This document shows, in pieces, positions 6,539-13,112 of a DNA stretch of 64,000 bases (within the stretch, counting starts at the first letter, position 1; each line of letters begins with the position of its first letter). Below the pieces are notes generated by a model that saw only the letters and a program-made list of their open reading frames with translations, did not search any database and had not been told where the DNA came from. The stretch comes from a virus: positions 42,180 to 106,179 of IMG/VR virus record IMGVR_UViG_3300027714_000001. One strand, 5' to 3'. The position numbers and the translations under genes were made by a program.

Positions 6539-7237
6539 AGTTTTAGAAATTGAGAAAAGAAAAAGAAACGAGTAGCGTGCGAAAGTGATGTTTTTTCTTT
6601 TCTGAAAGTTAGGGTAACGCTCGTGCACTGAGTGAAGGTTCAACTCCTTCTAGTAAATTTCTATTATGCAGGGTACAGTAACCTGACGATGAAAAATACT
6701 GAAACCTTTTAATATCCTAGTAATAAAGTAAAAAGATTCTAGGTAATCCTTCTGGCGATTCAAGTCTTAGATAGGCGGTGAGAAGTGTATTATACAGATG
6801 CGTCCGCGACCAACCAACTAACACAAAGAATGATACGTAGCCATTACGTTAGACTGCAAACCGTTAAGGGCAGGCCAAGCTCCTAAGAAAACAATCTTGG
6901 AAGGCTTATACATATATTGCTTAGCACTTTGCTCCCTAAGTCTAGTGTGGAATCTATACAGAGGCAAATGCCTCTTTCAGGTCGAAATACCTAGACACAC
7001 GAAATTGCTAGTCAGCGCAATTAAAGATTAACTGATATACAAAGGTGTGACTCCTTTGTCCTTATTAAAGCGTATCTTGAAAGAGGAATAAGAACCTTAC
7101 GCTGTGATAGCATCCTGCGGTAGTACGCTTTAATAAGGAAAGTTGTTCAACGGCAGCTCAAAGCGGCATAAAAGATTAATGCAAGGTAAATATTGTTTTC
7201 CTTGCGCTTTCCTTAACTACTCAACAAAGGAACAAAA
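6539..7237 (+). ncRNA. Candidate large structured non-coding RNA D
   Basis: About 700 nt without a gene. The leader again pairs downstream: GAAAAGAAAAA near 6555 with TTTTTTCTTTTC near 6591. Near the 3' end a GCAAGG/CCTTGC hairpin precedes the next gene. A TTCAACT T-loop-like arm near 6625 and a CTGCAAA loop near 6870 recall tRNA parts, but no complete tRNA fits. Confidence 0.45.
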
Positions 7238-7591
7238 ATGGAATACACAATAAAGTGTGATACGCTAGACGTAAAAATGGTAGTTAAAGTTTTAAATAAG
7301 GAAAAGTTTGAAGCAGCCATGACAAAGACAAATAAGTTTTGGAGTGGAAGCGAAGGAAGAGCTCTGTGTTACGGGGGACATGTACTGGCAGGACTTAAAA
7401 TGTTTGCTCAAGAATGTCTTCAGCAAATCGCCTTTAATAACTTTCTTAATGGAGATTACTTAGAATATAAGTTTGATTGGAGCAAAGAAAACCAAGGTAT
7501 TGAAGGCTTTTATAATTTCGCTACAGCAGGACTGAAAGTACTGGAAATTAATTCTTGGTTTGTCTGTACTGATGAAATAGAAATAAAGTAA
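7238..7591 (+). CDS. DUF2528-like protein
   Basis: 117 aa, start ATG after AAAGGAAC. The NKFWSGSEGRAL motif near residue 31 followed by an alpha-helical segment and a GIEGFYNF stretch matches the small phage family DUF2528. Function of the family is unknown. It is the only convincing protein gene within about 3 kb of structured geneless DNA. Confidence 0.6.
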   Translation: MEYTIKCDTLDVKMVVKVLNKEKFEAAMTKTNKFWSGSEGRALCYGGHVLAGLKMFAQECLQQIAFNNFLNGDYLEYKFDWSKENQGIEGFYNFATAGLKVLEINSWFVCTDEIEIK

Positions 7592-7599
7592 AAAACTTC

Positions 7600-7628
7600 T
7601 TGACTAAATACTAGAATCCCCGTATAAT
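7600..7628 (+). promoter_or_regulatory. Cassette promoter
   Basis: -35 TTGACT, 17-bp spacer, -10 TATAAT (7623-7628). Confidence 0.8.
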
Positions 7629-8905
7629 AGATTCTAGAAAGTTAAGAAAAGAGATTAATACGAAGCAAGATTTACTCACTTGTTTTTATAAAGGGCGGTT
7701 TTATAGTATTGTAAACGTCTAAAGGAAGAAAGGGTACAGAGTTCTTCACTATAGTTTTAATTTCTTTTCTTAATTTTCTATGCACACTAGCTTCGGCCAC
7801 ATAGTGTAAGAAAGTTAAAACCCTTTCTGTCCAATAATCAACGTAAGTCCTGACCCAGGCATTGTAGGGAGAGAGGTGCAATTCCTACCATATCCACGAG
7901 TAACGGTCAGTTTACTGAACTAACTCTAGGGATAAGGTAGATTAAAGCAGGGCGGTTTAGCGTCCTTAAAATAACCCACTGAAAGGTGGAAAAGGTAACT
8001 TGTCAGGTTGCCGCTGTGTAGGCTCCGGTTTACAATAGTTTATCTAGACAAGCACAAGTTTCATTCCGTAAGAATGTCTTTGAGTCTAAAATCAGAGATA
8101 GCATTAAAAGGAACGAGCGTAGGTACTCCCGACAGGCGAGTATAGCGGCTAATAACCAAAAAGCCAAAATTAGACATGGGGACATATTTAAACCTGCAAT
8201 CCACTCTAGTACGAAATATGCAAAAACTAATGTGTAGTTGTTTCAGTCCGAGTAGTCATATAAGGGCAGGCAGCAGTAACAAAGAATTGTTTGTAAATAG
8301 ACAATCCTTAAAATACGGTGGAGTAGCGGGAACGCGAAAGACAATGTGGTGTGGAATATTTTGTAAGTCAAAAGCTTACGAACTCCTGACGGAACACATC
8401 GCAGACAACTAAATAACGCTATTGGTTAGCATTTGACTCTTAATCAAACTATCGGGTTCAATTCCCCATTAATCAAAAGTTTCCGTCGGTACGTTATCGA
8501 AAGATTGCTAATCCCTGACAATAATGAATCAGGGCATATAAAGGTCGAAAGCCTGCATATGTTTACAACGTAGATAAATTTAGTCTCTTAGCGGAGAGTA
8601 ACAGCCCTAAAGGTTGGAAGGAATCGAAATGTAGAGTAGATACGTATGACAGTCTTATATGCTTACAAGACTTTAAAGACAAGCGCAATCGGTGGGATAC
8701 TAGGGAGACCTAGTGGATACGCAGCTAACTCATATGGCTCGCAAAAGACCTGCTACTAGAAGCCTTAATCTCAGGCTGATATAAATTAACTCTTTAGAGA
8801 GTATTTATGGGGACACTTTAGCTTTACCTAAACGCGAATAAGGTATAAATTATAGTAAAGAAGTTGAAGACTAATGCATTAGTTGGATGGACTAAAATAT
8901 TATAA
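7629..8905 (+). ncRNA. Candidate giant structured non-coding RNA E
   Basis: About 1.28 kb without a convincing gene after a strong promoter. The leader 7635-7658 pairs with 7757-7780 along 24 positions including two G-T wobbles. Inside lies TATAAA/TTTTATA, and ACACTA/TAGTGT follows. Many further short hairpins are present up to 8900. A Lys-like CTCTTAA anticodon loop and a TTCAATT T-loop near 8440-8460 suggest a degenerate tRNA. Size, location beside phage tRNAs and density of stems resemble the GOLLD/ROOL class of giant phage RNAs; this is a resemblance, not an identification. Confidence 0.45.
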
Positions 8906-9139
8906 TTGCTAGAGTCCCACCATAAGTATTTTAAGAGCAAAAAAAAATTGTCAGCTACCCCTAGTTGGTCTGAGAGTACTGCAATAGGAGAGTTTTACTT
9001 TAATTGTCCTATAGGTTATCATGTAGATCATATAGTGCATTTACAAGGGCTGATAGTTTGTGGCTTGCATGTGTTAGATAACTTACAGTATCTAACAGAA
9101 GAAGAAAATTTAACAAAAAGTAACGCCTTTATCGTATAG
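8906..9139 (+). CDS. HNH endonuclease, short form
   Basis: About 77 aa with an uncertain start (TTG 8906 or TTG 8948; no ATG). Core motif VDHIVHLQG near residue 41, then GLHVLDNLQYL and an EEN...KSN end: the standard phage HNH nuclease fold. It lacks the N-terminal zinc half seen in longer relatives, so it may be truncated. The C-terminus matches the HNH at 16622-16885. Its last 15 bp overlap tRNA-Thr, as expected for a free-standing homing nuclease beside a conserved target. Confidence 0.65.
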   Translation: MLESHHKYFKSKKKLSATPSWSESTAIGEFYFNCPIGYHVDHIVHLQGLIVCGLHVLDNLQYLTEEENLTKSNAFIV

Positions 9140-9202
9140 TCCGGTCAATTACGCTGGTTTTGTAATCCAGTTACGTAGGTTCGAATCCTGCTAGAGGCAC
9201 CA
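9125..9202 (+). tRNA. tRNA-Thr (TGT)
   Basis: Acceptor GCCTTTA/TAGAGGC. Anticodon loop TTTGTAA gives TGT. T-loop TTCGAAT. CCA encoded. The 5' end overlaps the HNH gene. Confidence 0.85.
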
Positions 9203-9522
9203 AATTACATTTGACGTAATGAAACACTAAGTTCTTGCTAAAATACTAGTGTTCCACCGTAACAAGTAGTCTCCTCAACAGGATGAAAGCGACAACGGAA
9301 CTAAGCAAACAAATACATATAAGGTTCGATCCCTTTTCTCTGGTGAGTATATGTATGAACAATAGAATTACTGTTCATCTTACATGTAGAATGGTTCATA
9401 GCCAGCTATTTTGTACAATGAATAACATACCGTAGAGCAAGTCGCACTTGCTAAATATCTAAAGATATGATTTAACAGGTTTCTTTAGACATTACCTCAA
9501 ATTTAATTTAACAGGAAAGACA
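9203..9522 (+). other. Geneless stretch with hairpins
   Basis: 320 bp before the lipoprotein gene with no ORF of note. TACATATA (9314-9321) pairs with TATATGTA (9348-9355) around a TTCGATC loop, and ATGAAC pairs with GTTCAT (9355-9378). It may be a structured leader of the following mRNA. Confidence 0.4.
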
Positions 9523-9840
9523 ATGAAGAAAATAGCAATAACAGCCCTTACATTAGGAATGTTAGCTTGTAGTTCTTCGAAGTCTACATTAATTAACGAA
9601 GATCATACAAGACTAAACATGGAAATAAAAGTTCATGTTTTTAAAAACAAGAAGCTATTAAATAGCGCACTAAAAAAAGAGTTTCCTCGCGAAATAAGAA
9701 CTGTAGAAGGTTTTGCAGTATGGTATAACACAGTAGAAGATTACTGCGAAATATATGTTACTAAACCAGACTCTAAGTTTGACATTAACACTTGGGGACA
9801 TGAGCTAGCACATTGTGTGTATGGCAGTTGGCACGACTAA
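9523..9840 (+). CDS. Lipoprotein with zinc-metallopeptidase motif
   Basis: 105 aa. Signal peptide with lipobox MLAC (Cys 16). Near the C-terminus HELAHCVYGSWHD supplies an HExxH zinc site and a further His seven residues on, one residue longer than the metzincin spacing. A small secreted, lipid-anchored protease is the simplest reading, though it is short for a peptidase. The role during infection is unknown. Start follows ACAGGAAAG. Confidence 0.65.
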   Translation: MKKIAITALTLGMLACSSSKSTLINEDHTRLNMEIKVHVFKNKKLLNSALKKEFPREIRTVEGFAVWYNTVEDYCEIYVTKPDSKFDINTWGHELAHCVYGSWHD

Positions 9841-9855
9841 ACAGAGAAAAAACAA

Positions 9856-9972
9856 ATGGTATTTACAATTTTATTAGTATTAGCAGTCTTTGCTGGAGCA
9901 TCGTTCCACAAAGAAATCACAGTAGCAAAACACGTAGTCATAGGGCTAGTAAAAGGTGTCGTACAAAAGTAA
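9856..9972 (+). CDS. Small membrane protein (38 aa)
   Basis: ATG 9856, closely spaced after the lipoprotein gene. One hydrophobic helix covers about residues 2-18, then a basic tail. The stop TAA shares a base with the next start. No family recognised. Confidence 0.5.
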   Translation: MVFTILLVLAVFAGASFHKEITVAKHVVIGLVKGVVQK

Positions 9973-10067
9973 TGATTGAAGGAGTTGCATTAATAGCAGT
10001 AGTATTCTTAGGACTTTATATAGGTGATGTAGAAAATTATTTACGTGCCTTAGTAAAGAGGAAATAA
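9972..10067 (+). CDS. Small membrane protein (31 aa)
   Basis: ATG overlaps the previous stop (TAATG). One hydrophobic helix (VALIAVVFLGLYIG) and a basic C-terminus. It pairs with the preceding membrane peptide; the two could act together in the membrane. Function unknown. Confidence 0.5.
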   Translation: MIEGVALIAVVFLGLYIGDVENYLRALVKRK

Positions 10068-10072
10068 ACAGC

Positions 10073-10151
10073 GCGGCGGTATGCTAATCTCGGTAACGCA
10101 ATGAGACTTAAAATCTTATGATTGAGGGTTCGACCCCCTCTCGCCGTACCA
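10073..10151 (+). tRNA. tRNA-Leu (TAA), short variable arm
   Basis: Acceptor GCGGCGG/TCGCCGT with two G-T pairs. Anticodon stem TGAGA/TCTTA, loop CTTAAAA gives TAA. T-arm GAGGG-TTCGACC-CCCTC. Only about five bases separate the anticodon stem and T-stem, so the long arm of normal bacterial tRNA-Leu is missing. Discriminator A, CCA encoded. Confidence 0.75.
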
Positions 10152-10166
10152 AATTAAGGAGCAGTA

Positions 10167-10412
10167 ATGCTTAGACGTAAAGAAGTAATTGTAGTTCCAG
10201 AAGGTGAATTAAAAGAAAAGCTCTTAGCTCTTATAGCCGAGGATCAAAAAGCTCCGACAGTTTTGACAGCCAGAAAGTTGTGGCGATATTTAAGAAAAGA
10301 AATATGTTCTAAAGAATCAATACACTATCGCTACCATAACAGAACAGAGTTACTAGAGATATGTGAAGGTTCTTCTAAAGACTTCTGGATGAAGTATACT
10401 TGGAATGTGTGA
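10167..10412 (+). CDS. Hypothetical protein (81 aa)
   Basis: ATG with AAGGAGCA upstream, 15 bp after a tRNA. Charged, mostly helical protein with many Lys and Arg; no domain recognised. Its end overlaps the following HTH-like ORF by 8 bp, so the two are coupled. Confidence 0.6.
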   Translation: MLRRKEVIVVPEGELKEKLLALIAEDQKAPTVLTARKLWRYLRKEICSKESIHYRYHNRTELLEICEGSSKDFWMKYTWNV

Positions 10413-10560
10413 GAAATGTCTTTATGTATCTTGGATAAGAGGATATAAACTAAAACAGATTAGAGAACATTTCCCTAATCAAACTAGTATGTTATCAGAT
10501 AGAGATATTCAAGACTCATTTAAAGTAATGATAACTAAAAAACTATGCGTGGGTGGCTAA
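10405..10560 (+). CDS. Small HTH-like protein (51 aa)
   Basis: The region WIRGYKLKQIREHF followed by LSDRDIQDSFKV looks like a helix-turn-helix of the kind used in small regulators. ATG 10405 overlaps the preceding gene, and the last codons run into the acceptor stem of tRNA-Leu(TAG). A Cys-x-x-Cys pair sits at the N-terminus. Function unknown. Confidence 0.5.
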   Translation: MCEKCLYVSWIRGYKLKQIREHFPNQTSMLSDRDIQDSFKVMITKKLCVGG

Positions 10561-10629
10561 TACAAATTGGCACAGTTACTGGGTTTAGAACCCAGGCCTT
10601 TGAGGGTTCGAGTCCCTCTCCGCGTACCA
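10547..10629 (+). tRNA. tRNA-Leu (TAG), short variable arm
   Basis: Acceptor GCGTGGG/TCCGCGT (wobbles at both ends). Anticodon stem CTGGG/CCCAG, loop TTTAGAA gives TAG. T-arm GAGGG-TTCGAGT-CCCTC. The variable region is about six bases, again without a long arm. The 5' end lies inside the coding end of the upstream gene. Confidence 0.75.
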
Positions 10630-10634
10630 AATAT

Positions 10635-10709
10635 AGTCGATTAGCTCAAAGGCAGAGCAGTGGTGTTACATACCAAAGGTTGGGATCTCGGAACTCCCAT
10701 CGACTACCA
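10635..10709 (+). tRNA. tRNA-Val (TAC)
   Basis: Perfect acceptor AGTCGAT/ATCGACT, D-stem GCTC/GAGC. Anticodon loop GTTACAT gives TAC. The T-loop CTCGGAA departs from the usual TTCGANN. CCA encoded. Confidence 0.75.
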
Positions 10710-10711
10710 AG

Positions 10712-10750
10712 TATTTATTCACATCAAGTTGACAAATGTGAATAAATATT
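10712..10750 (+). terminator. Hairpin terminator after tRNA-Val
   Basis: TATTTATTCACAT (10712-10724) pairs with ATGTGAATAAATA (10736-10748), 13 bp, followed by a short T-run. Confidence 0.65.
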
Positions 10751-10770
10751 TTAACTAAAGGAGAGTACAC

Positions 10771-10926
10771 ATGAAATTAGAAACATTTAATATTTTAATG
10801 TTCTTAGTAGAAAAAGTAGAATCGGTAGTGTCAGACATTTCTGTAGCTACAGGTGGCATGTCATTCCAAGAATGGAAAGACGCAGGAGAGCCTAGCTTTA
10901 ATAGCTCTAAAACCGAGGAAGATTAA
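10771..10926 (+). CDS. Hypothetical small protein (51 aa)
   Basis: Strong ribosome site AAAGGAGAG before ATG 10771. N-terminal amphipathic helix (LETFNILMFLVEKVES), acidic C-terminus. Stop overlaps the next start (TAATG). No family recognised. Confidence 0.6.
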   Translation: MKLETFNILMFLVEKVESVVSDISVATGGMSFQEWKDAGEPSFNSSKTEED

Positions 10927-11138
10927 TGGCCACTGAAGCAAAAGTTACCACAGACTATTACTTATGGCCCGATGGAGACTCGTTCCCCTGTGAAGAAGGT
11001 GAGCTGTCTTGGAAGTCTGACGATTATGTCATAGTAGAGATACCTTCTTCTTACGAAGGATGCCATGAAGACTACCTAGAAGGTATGCACATGGAAATCA
11101 ACTTAGGTCAAATGTGCGAGCGCAAGACTATTGTATAA
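10926..11138 (+). CDS. Hypothetical acidic protein (70 aa)
   Basis: Coupled to the preceding gene by stop-start overlap. Rich in Asp, Glu, Tyr and Trp; no recognised domain. Its stop overlaps the TTG start of the next gene. Confidence 0.6.
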   Translation: MATEAKVTTDYYLWPDGDSFPCEEGELSWKSDDYVIVEIPSSYEGCHEDYLEGMHMEINLGQMCERKTIV

Positions 11139-11418
11139 GAAATTAAAGAAAGCGAATAACAAACATTGGAAATATTTGTTTGGGCTGCTTAGCGGTAAAC
11201 ATGATGTAGTTATAAAAAGCACATGGGAATCAAAAGCTACAGGCAAAGAAGAATACGACTTTGGAAAAGGTTGGAATAGATACTACAGCTTTAATATATT
11301 GCTGCCTGATTTAAATGACCTAATATTTGACGACACTATTTTAGGTGAAGAAATAACAGGGTTTGACGTAGACCCTGTACAAAAGTTTGATGAAGTAGAT
11401 CGTTTATCAAACAAGTAA
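11131..11418 (+). CDS. Hypothetical protein (95 aa)
   Basis: Begins at TTG 11131 inside the end of the upstream gene, so translation is probably coupled. Basic N-terminus, then beta strands and an acidic C-terminus. No family recognised. A tRNA-Phe starts 7 bp after its stop. Confidence 0.55.
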   Translation: MYKKLKKANNKHWKYLFGLLSGKHDVVIKSTWESKATGKEEYDFGKGWNRYYSFNILLPDLNDLIFDDTILGEEITGFDVDPVQKFDEVDRLSNK

Positions 11419-11424
11419 AAGCAT

Positions 11425-11499
11425 AGGAAAGTAGCTGAGATGGATTAGCGCGGGTGTGAAGTACCCGAGACGGCAGATCGTTACTGCCCTTTCCTACCA
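11425..11499 (+). tRNA. tRNA-Phe (GAA)
   Basis: Perfect acceptor AGGAAAG/CTTTCCT. Anticodon stem CGGGT/ACCCG, loop GTGAAGT gives GAA. T-loop ATCGTTA (A54/T58). CCA encoded. Confidence 0.85.
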
Positions 11500-11517
11500 A
11501 ATTTATTAAAAAACATG

Positions 11518-11546
11518 TTGCACAATAACCGATAATTCGGTATAAT
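11518..11546 (+). promoter_or_regulatory. Cassette promoter
   Basis: -35 TTGCAC, 17-bp spacer, -10 TATAAT (11541-11546), leader TTTCTGGAATTGAGAAA. Confidence 0.85.
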
Positions 11547-11579
11547 ATGTTTCTGGAATTGAGAAATAGCGAGAAAAAT

Positions 11580-12080
11580 ATGGATTACTTTATTGGTGAT
11601 ACCCACTTTGGACACCAAAATATCTTAGAGTTTGGCAGGCCAGGGTATAAAGACATTGAAGATCACAACGAGACTTTAGTGTCAAACTGGAACTCAGTAG
11701 TAACTCATAAGAACGACAGAGTTTACTTAATGGGTGACGTAGCTTTCTCTAGTCAGTACCAGTATTTAGCTAGACTTAACGGTAAGCTAACTATTGTGTT
11801 AGGAAACCACGACTACCACAGCAAAATAAAGATTATTCAGGACATTAGACCTGACGTTAGATTGTGTGGAGCTGTAGCATACGACAAGAGTTTTATCTTA
11901 ACACACATTCCTGTACATCCTAGTCAGCTAGAGCACAGGTACAGCCACAACATTCATGGTCACTTGCACAGTTTCAAGATTGACGACCCTCGTTACATTA
12001 ACGTTAGTTGTGAACAGATCAATTCTACTCCGATTTCAATTGAAGAAATTAGAAAAAACATATTGACAGACAGCCAATAA
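11580..12080 (+). CDS. Calcineurin-like metallophosphoesterase
   Basis: 166 aa. Complete set of metallophosphoesterase motifs in order: GDTH (residue 6), GDVA (52), GNHD (75), THIPVH (109) and NIHGHLH (124), giving a two-metal phosphoesterase site. Substrate not predictable; small phage members act on nucleotide or RNA phosphoesters. Start is ATG 11580; an earlier in-frame ATG precedes the expected transcription start. The gene end forms the -35 and spacer of the next promoter, with TAA at 12078-12080. Confidence 0.85.
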   Translation: MDYFIGDTHFGHQNILEFGRPGYKDIEDHNETLVSNWNSVVTHKNDRVYLMGDVAFSSQYQYLARLNGKLTIVLGNHDYHSKIKIIQDIRPDVRLCGAVAYDKSFILTHIPVHPSQLEHRYSHNIHGHLHSFKIDDPRYINVSCEQINSTPISIEEIRKNILTDSQ

Positions 12081-12091
12081 TTCGGTATAAT
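12063..12091 (+). promoter_or_regulatory. Cassette promoter inside gene end
   Basis: -35 TTGACA (12063-12068) within the phosphoesterase gene, stop codon in the spacer, -10 TATAAT (12086-12091). Confidence 0.85.
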
Positions 12092-12120
12092 ATGTTTCTG
12101 GAATCGAGAAAGGAAACAAA

Positions 12121-12246
12121 ATGTATAGATTATTGTATAAAGGCGTAATTCATGATGTTCATTGTGATTGGTTTATTTTGCACTCAAAAATGTGTAAAAA
12201 TATTAAACACCACAGCTGGAATGTTGATTTCTGTGAGATAGTATAA
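12121..12246 (+). CDS. Small His/Cys-rich protein (41 aa)
   Basis: ATG right after leader ending GAAAGGAAAC. Five His and three Cys residues in 41 suggest metal binding. Stop overlaps the next start. No family recognised. Confidence 0.5.
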   Translation: MYRLLYKGVIHDVHCDWFILHSKMCKNIKHHSWNVDFCEIV

Positions 12247-12341
12247 TGAAAAAGTTTATGACTAAGTTATTTACTTTCCTGTACTACACCATTCAGTTTG
12301 TAATACTTTATGGTATATTACGTCCCCTAGTAGGAGTATGA
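12246..12341 (+). CDS. Small membrane protein (31 aa)
   Basis: Start overlaps previous stop (TAATG). Basic N-terminus followed by one hydrophobic helix (LFTFLYYTIQFVILYGIL). First of three consecutive membrane peptides. Confidence 0.5.
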   Translation: MKKFMTKLFTFLYYTIQFVILYGILRPLVGV

Positions 12342-12343
12342 AA

Positions 12344-12457
12344 ATGGATAAAACTGATATATTATTTATTATATTAATAGTATTTTTTATAGGATTAACT
12401 GCGGTTAGTGTAAACACTGTTATAAACACTCCGCAAGAAAAGGTACAGTGTGAATGA
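12344..12457 (+). CDS. Small membrane protein (37 aa)
   Basis: One hydrophobic helix (ILFIILIVFFIGLTAV) with an exposed polar C-terminus. Ends overlapping the next ATG. Function unknown. Confidence 0.5.
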   Translation: MDKTDILFIILIVFFIGLTAVSVNTVINTPQEKVQCE

Positions 12458-12549
12458 AAAATAATGTAATACTTCCCATACTAAAAGTAGTGTCAGCAAT
12501 ACTAGTAATGGTTTTAATATGTGTAGTTGCCCTAAGTATAAATACTTAA
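12454..12549 (+). CDS. Small membrane protein (31 aa)
   Basis: ATGA overlap with the previous gene. One hydrophobic helix (VVSAILVMVLICVVALSI). Ends 7 bp before tRNA-Gly. Function unknown. Confidence 0.5.
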   Translation: MKNNVILPILKVVSAILVMVLICVVALSINT

Positions 12550-12556
12550 AAACAAT

Positions 12557-12631
12557 GCGGGCTTGGTGTTAATGGTAGCACGTTGTCCTTCCAAGTCAAA
12601 TGTGCAGGTTCGAATCCTGTAGCCCGTTCCA
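12557..12631 (+). tRNA. tRNA-Gly (TCC)
   Basis: Acceptor GCGGGCT/AGCCCGT. Anticodon loop CTTCCAA gives TCC. T-arm GCAGG-TTCGAAT-CCTGT. Discriminator T, CCA encoded. Confidence 0.9.
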
Positions 12632-12639
12632 AATTATAG

Positions 12640-12716
12640 CAGAATAGCTTATGTCAGGACAAAGCGTATCCTTCGGGGTAAGAATTCGGTTCGAATCCGA
12701 TGTATGCGATCAAACA
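12640..12716 (+). pseudogene. tRNA-like relic
   Basis: A D-arm (AGCTT...AAGC with GG in the loop) and a T-arm (TCGG-TTCGAAT-CCGA) are present, but the acceptor strands pair poorly, the anticodon region is a TTCG tetraloop hairpin and the end is ATCA rather than CCA. Read as a decayed tRNA. Confidence 0.4.
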
Positions 12717-12718
12717 AA

Positions 12719-12794
12719 TACGTGATAGTTTAAATATGAAAAATACAGGCCATTGCGGCTAGAGATGCTAGTGCAAGTCTGGCTCACGTAACCA
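12719..12794 (+). tRNA. tRNA-like molecule of uncertain identity
   Basis: Exactly 76 nt with a perfect acceptor TACGTGA/TCACGTA, discriminator A, CCA and a good T-arm (GCTAG-TGCAAGT-CTGGC). The D-arm lacks GG and the anticodon arm does not pair in the normal register, so no anticodon can be assigned. It could be a degenerate tRNA or a tRNA mimic. Confidence 0.45.
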
Positions 12795-12970
12795 AATTAT
12801 TATAGTAAACTGGTTAATCCACTAATCAAAAATGTAAGCTGCATACCAAAAATTTGCAGGTCAGCGTTGGTTCGCTGAGTAGGATTGATTACCCTATTAC
12901 TTAATTGTGTATATTTGAGTCCCAAGAGGTCTTATGCAACAAATAATTGACTAGTTTACTATAATAATTT
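12794..12970 (+). ncRNA. Candidate structured RNA enclosed by an 18-bp stem
   Basis: 12794-12811 is a perfect reverse complement of 12953-12970. The 5' arm includes the last base of the preceding CCA. There is no gene inside. The transcript probably comes from upstream, since no matching -35 precedes the TATAAT in the 3' arm. Confidence 0.45.
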
Positions 12971-13009
12971 CATAAAGAGATAAAAATGATCAAAGTAATT
13001 GGTAACAAC

Positions 13010-13083
13010 TTTCCCTTAGTTTAATGGTAGAACTATACCCTTTCAAGGTATCAGCGCGAGATCGATACTCGCAGGGAAAACCA
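13010..13083 (+). tRNA. tRNA-Glu (TTC)
   Basis: Perfect acceptor TTTCCCT/AGGGAAA. Anticodon stem ATACC/GGTAT, loop CTTTCAA gives TTC. T-loop ATCGATA (A54). CCA encoded. Confidence 0.85.
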
Positions 13084-13112
13084 AATTCAAGAGTAGAAAA
13101 AGGAAATACATT

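Noticed and set aside
6871-6900. tRNA-Cys (GCA) from the CTGCAAA loop
   Set aside because: Flanking bases do not form an anticodon stem, and no acceptor or CCA end is present.
8176-8412. 78-codon ORF in the geneless region E
   Set aside because: No ribosome-binding site, unusual composition, and it lies within a hairpin-rich stretch; more likely a chance frame in a structured RNA.
8413-8475. tRNA-Lys (CTT)
   Set aside because: Anticodon arm TTTGA-CTCTTAA-TCAAA and a T-loop are present, but acceptor strands do not pair and no CCA follows; treated as a possible decayed tRNA within region E.
5854-8905. Group I or group II intron in a tRNA gene
   Set aside because: No recognisable P/Q/R/S core or domain V and no split tRNA halves with matching exons were found, despite the nearby HNH gene.
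12947-12965. Promoter TTGACT...TATAAT
   Set aside because: Spacing is only 7 bp; the TATAAT is part of the 18-bp stem arm.
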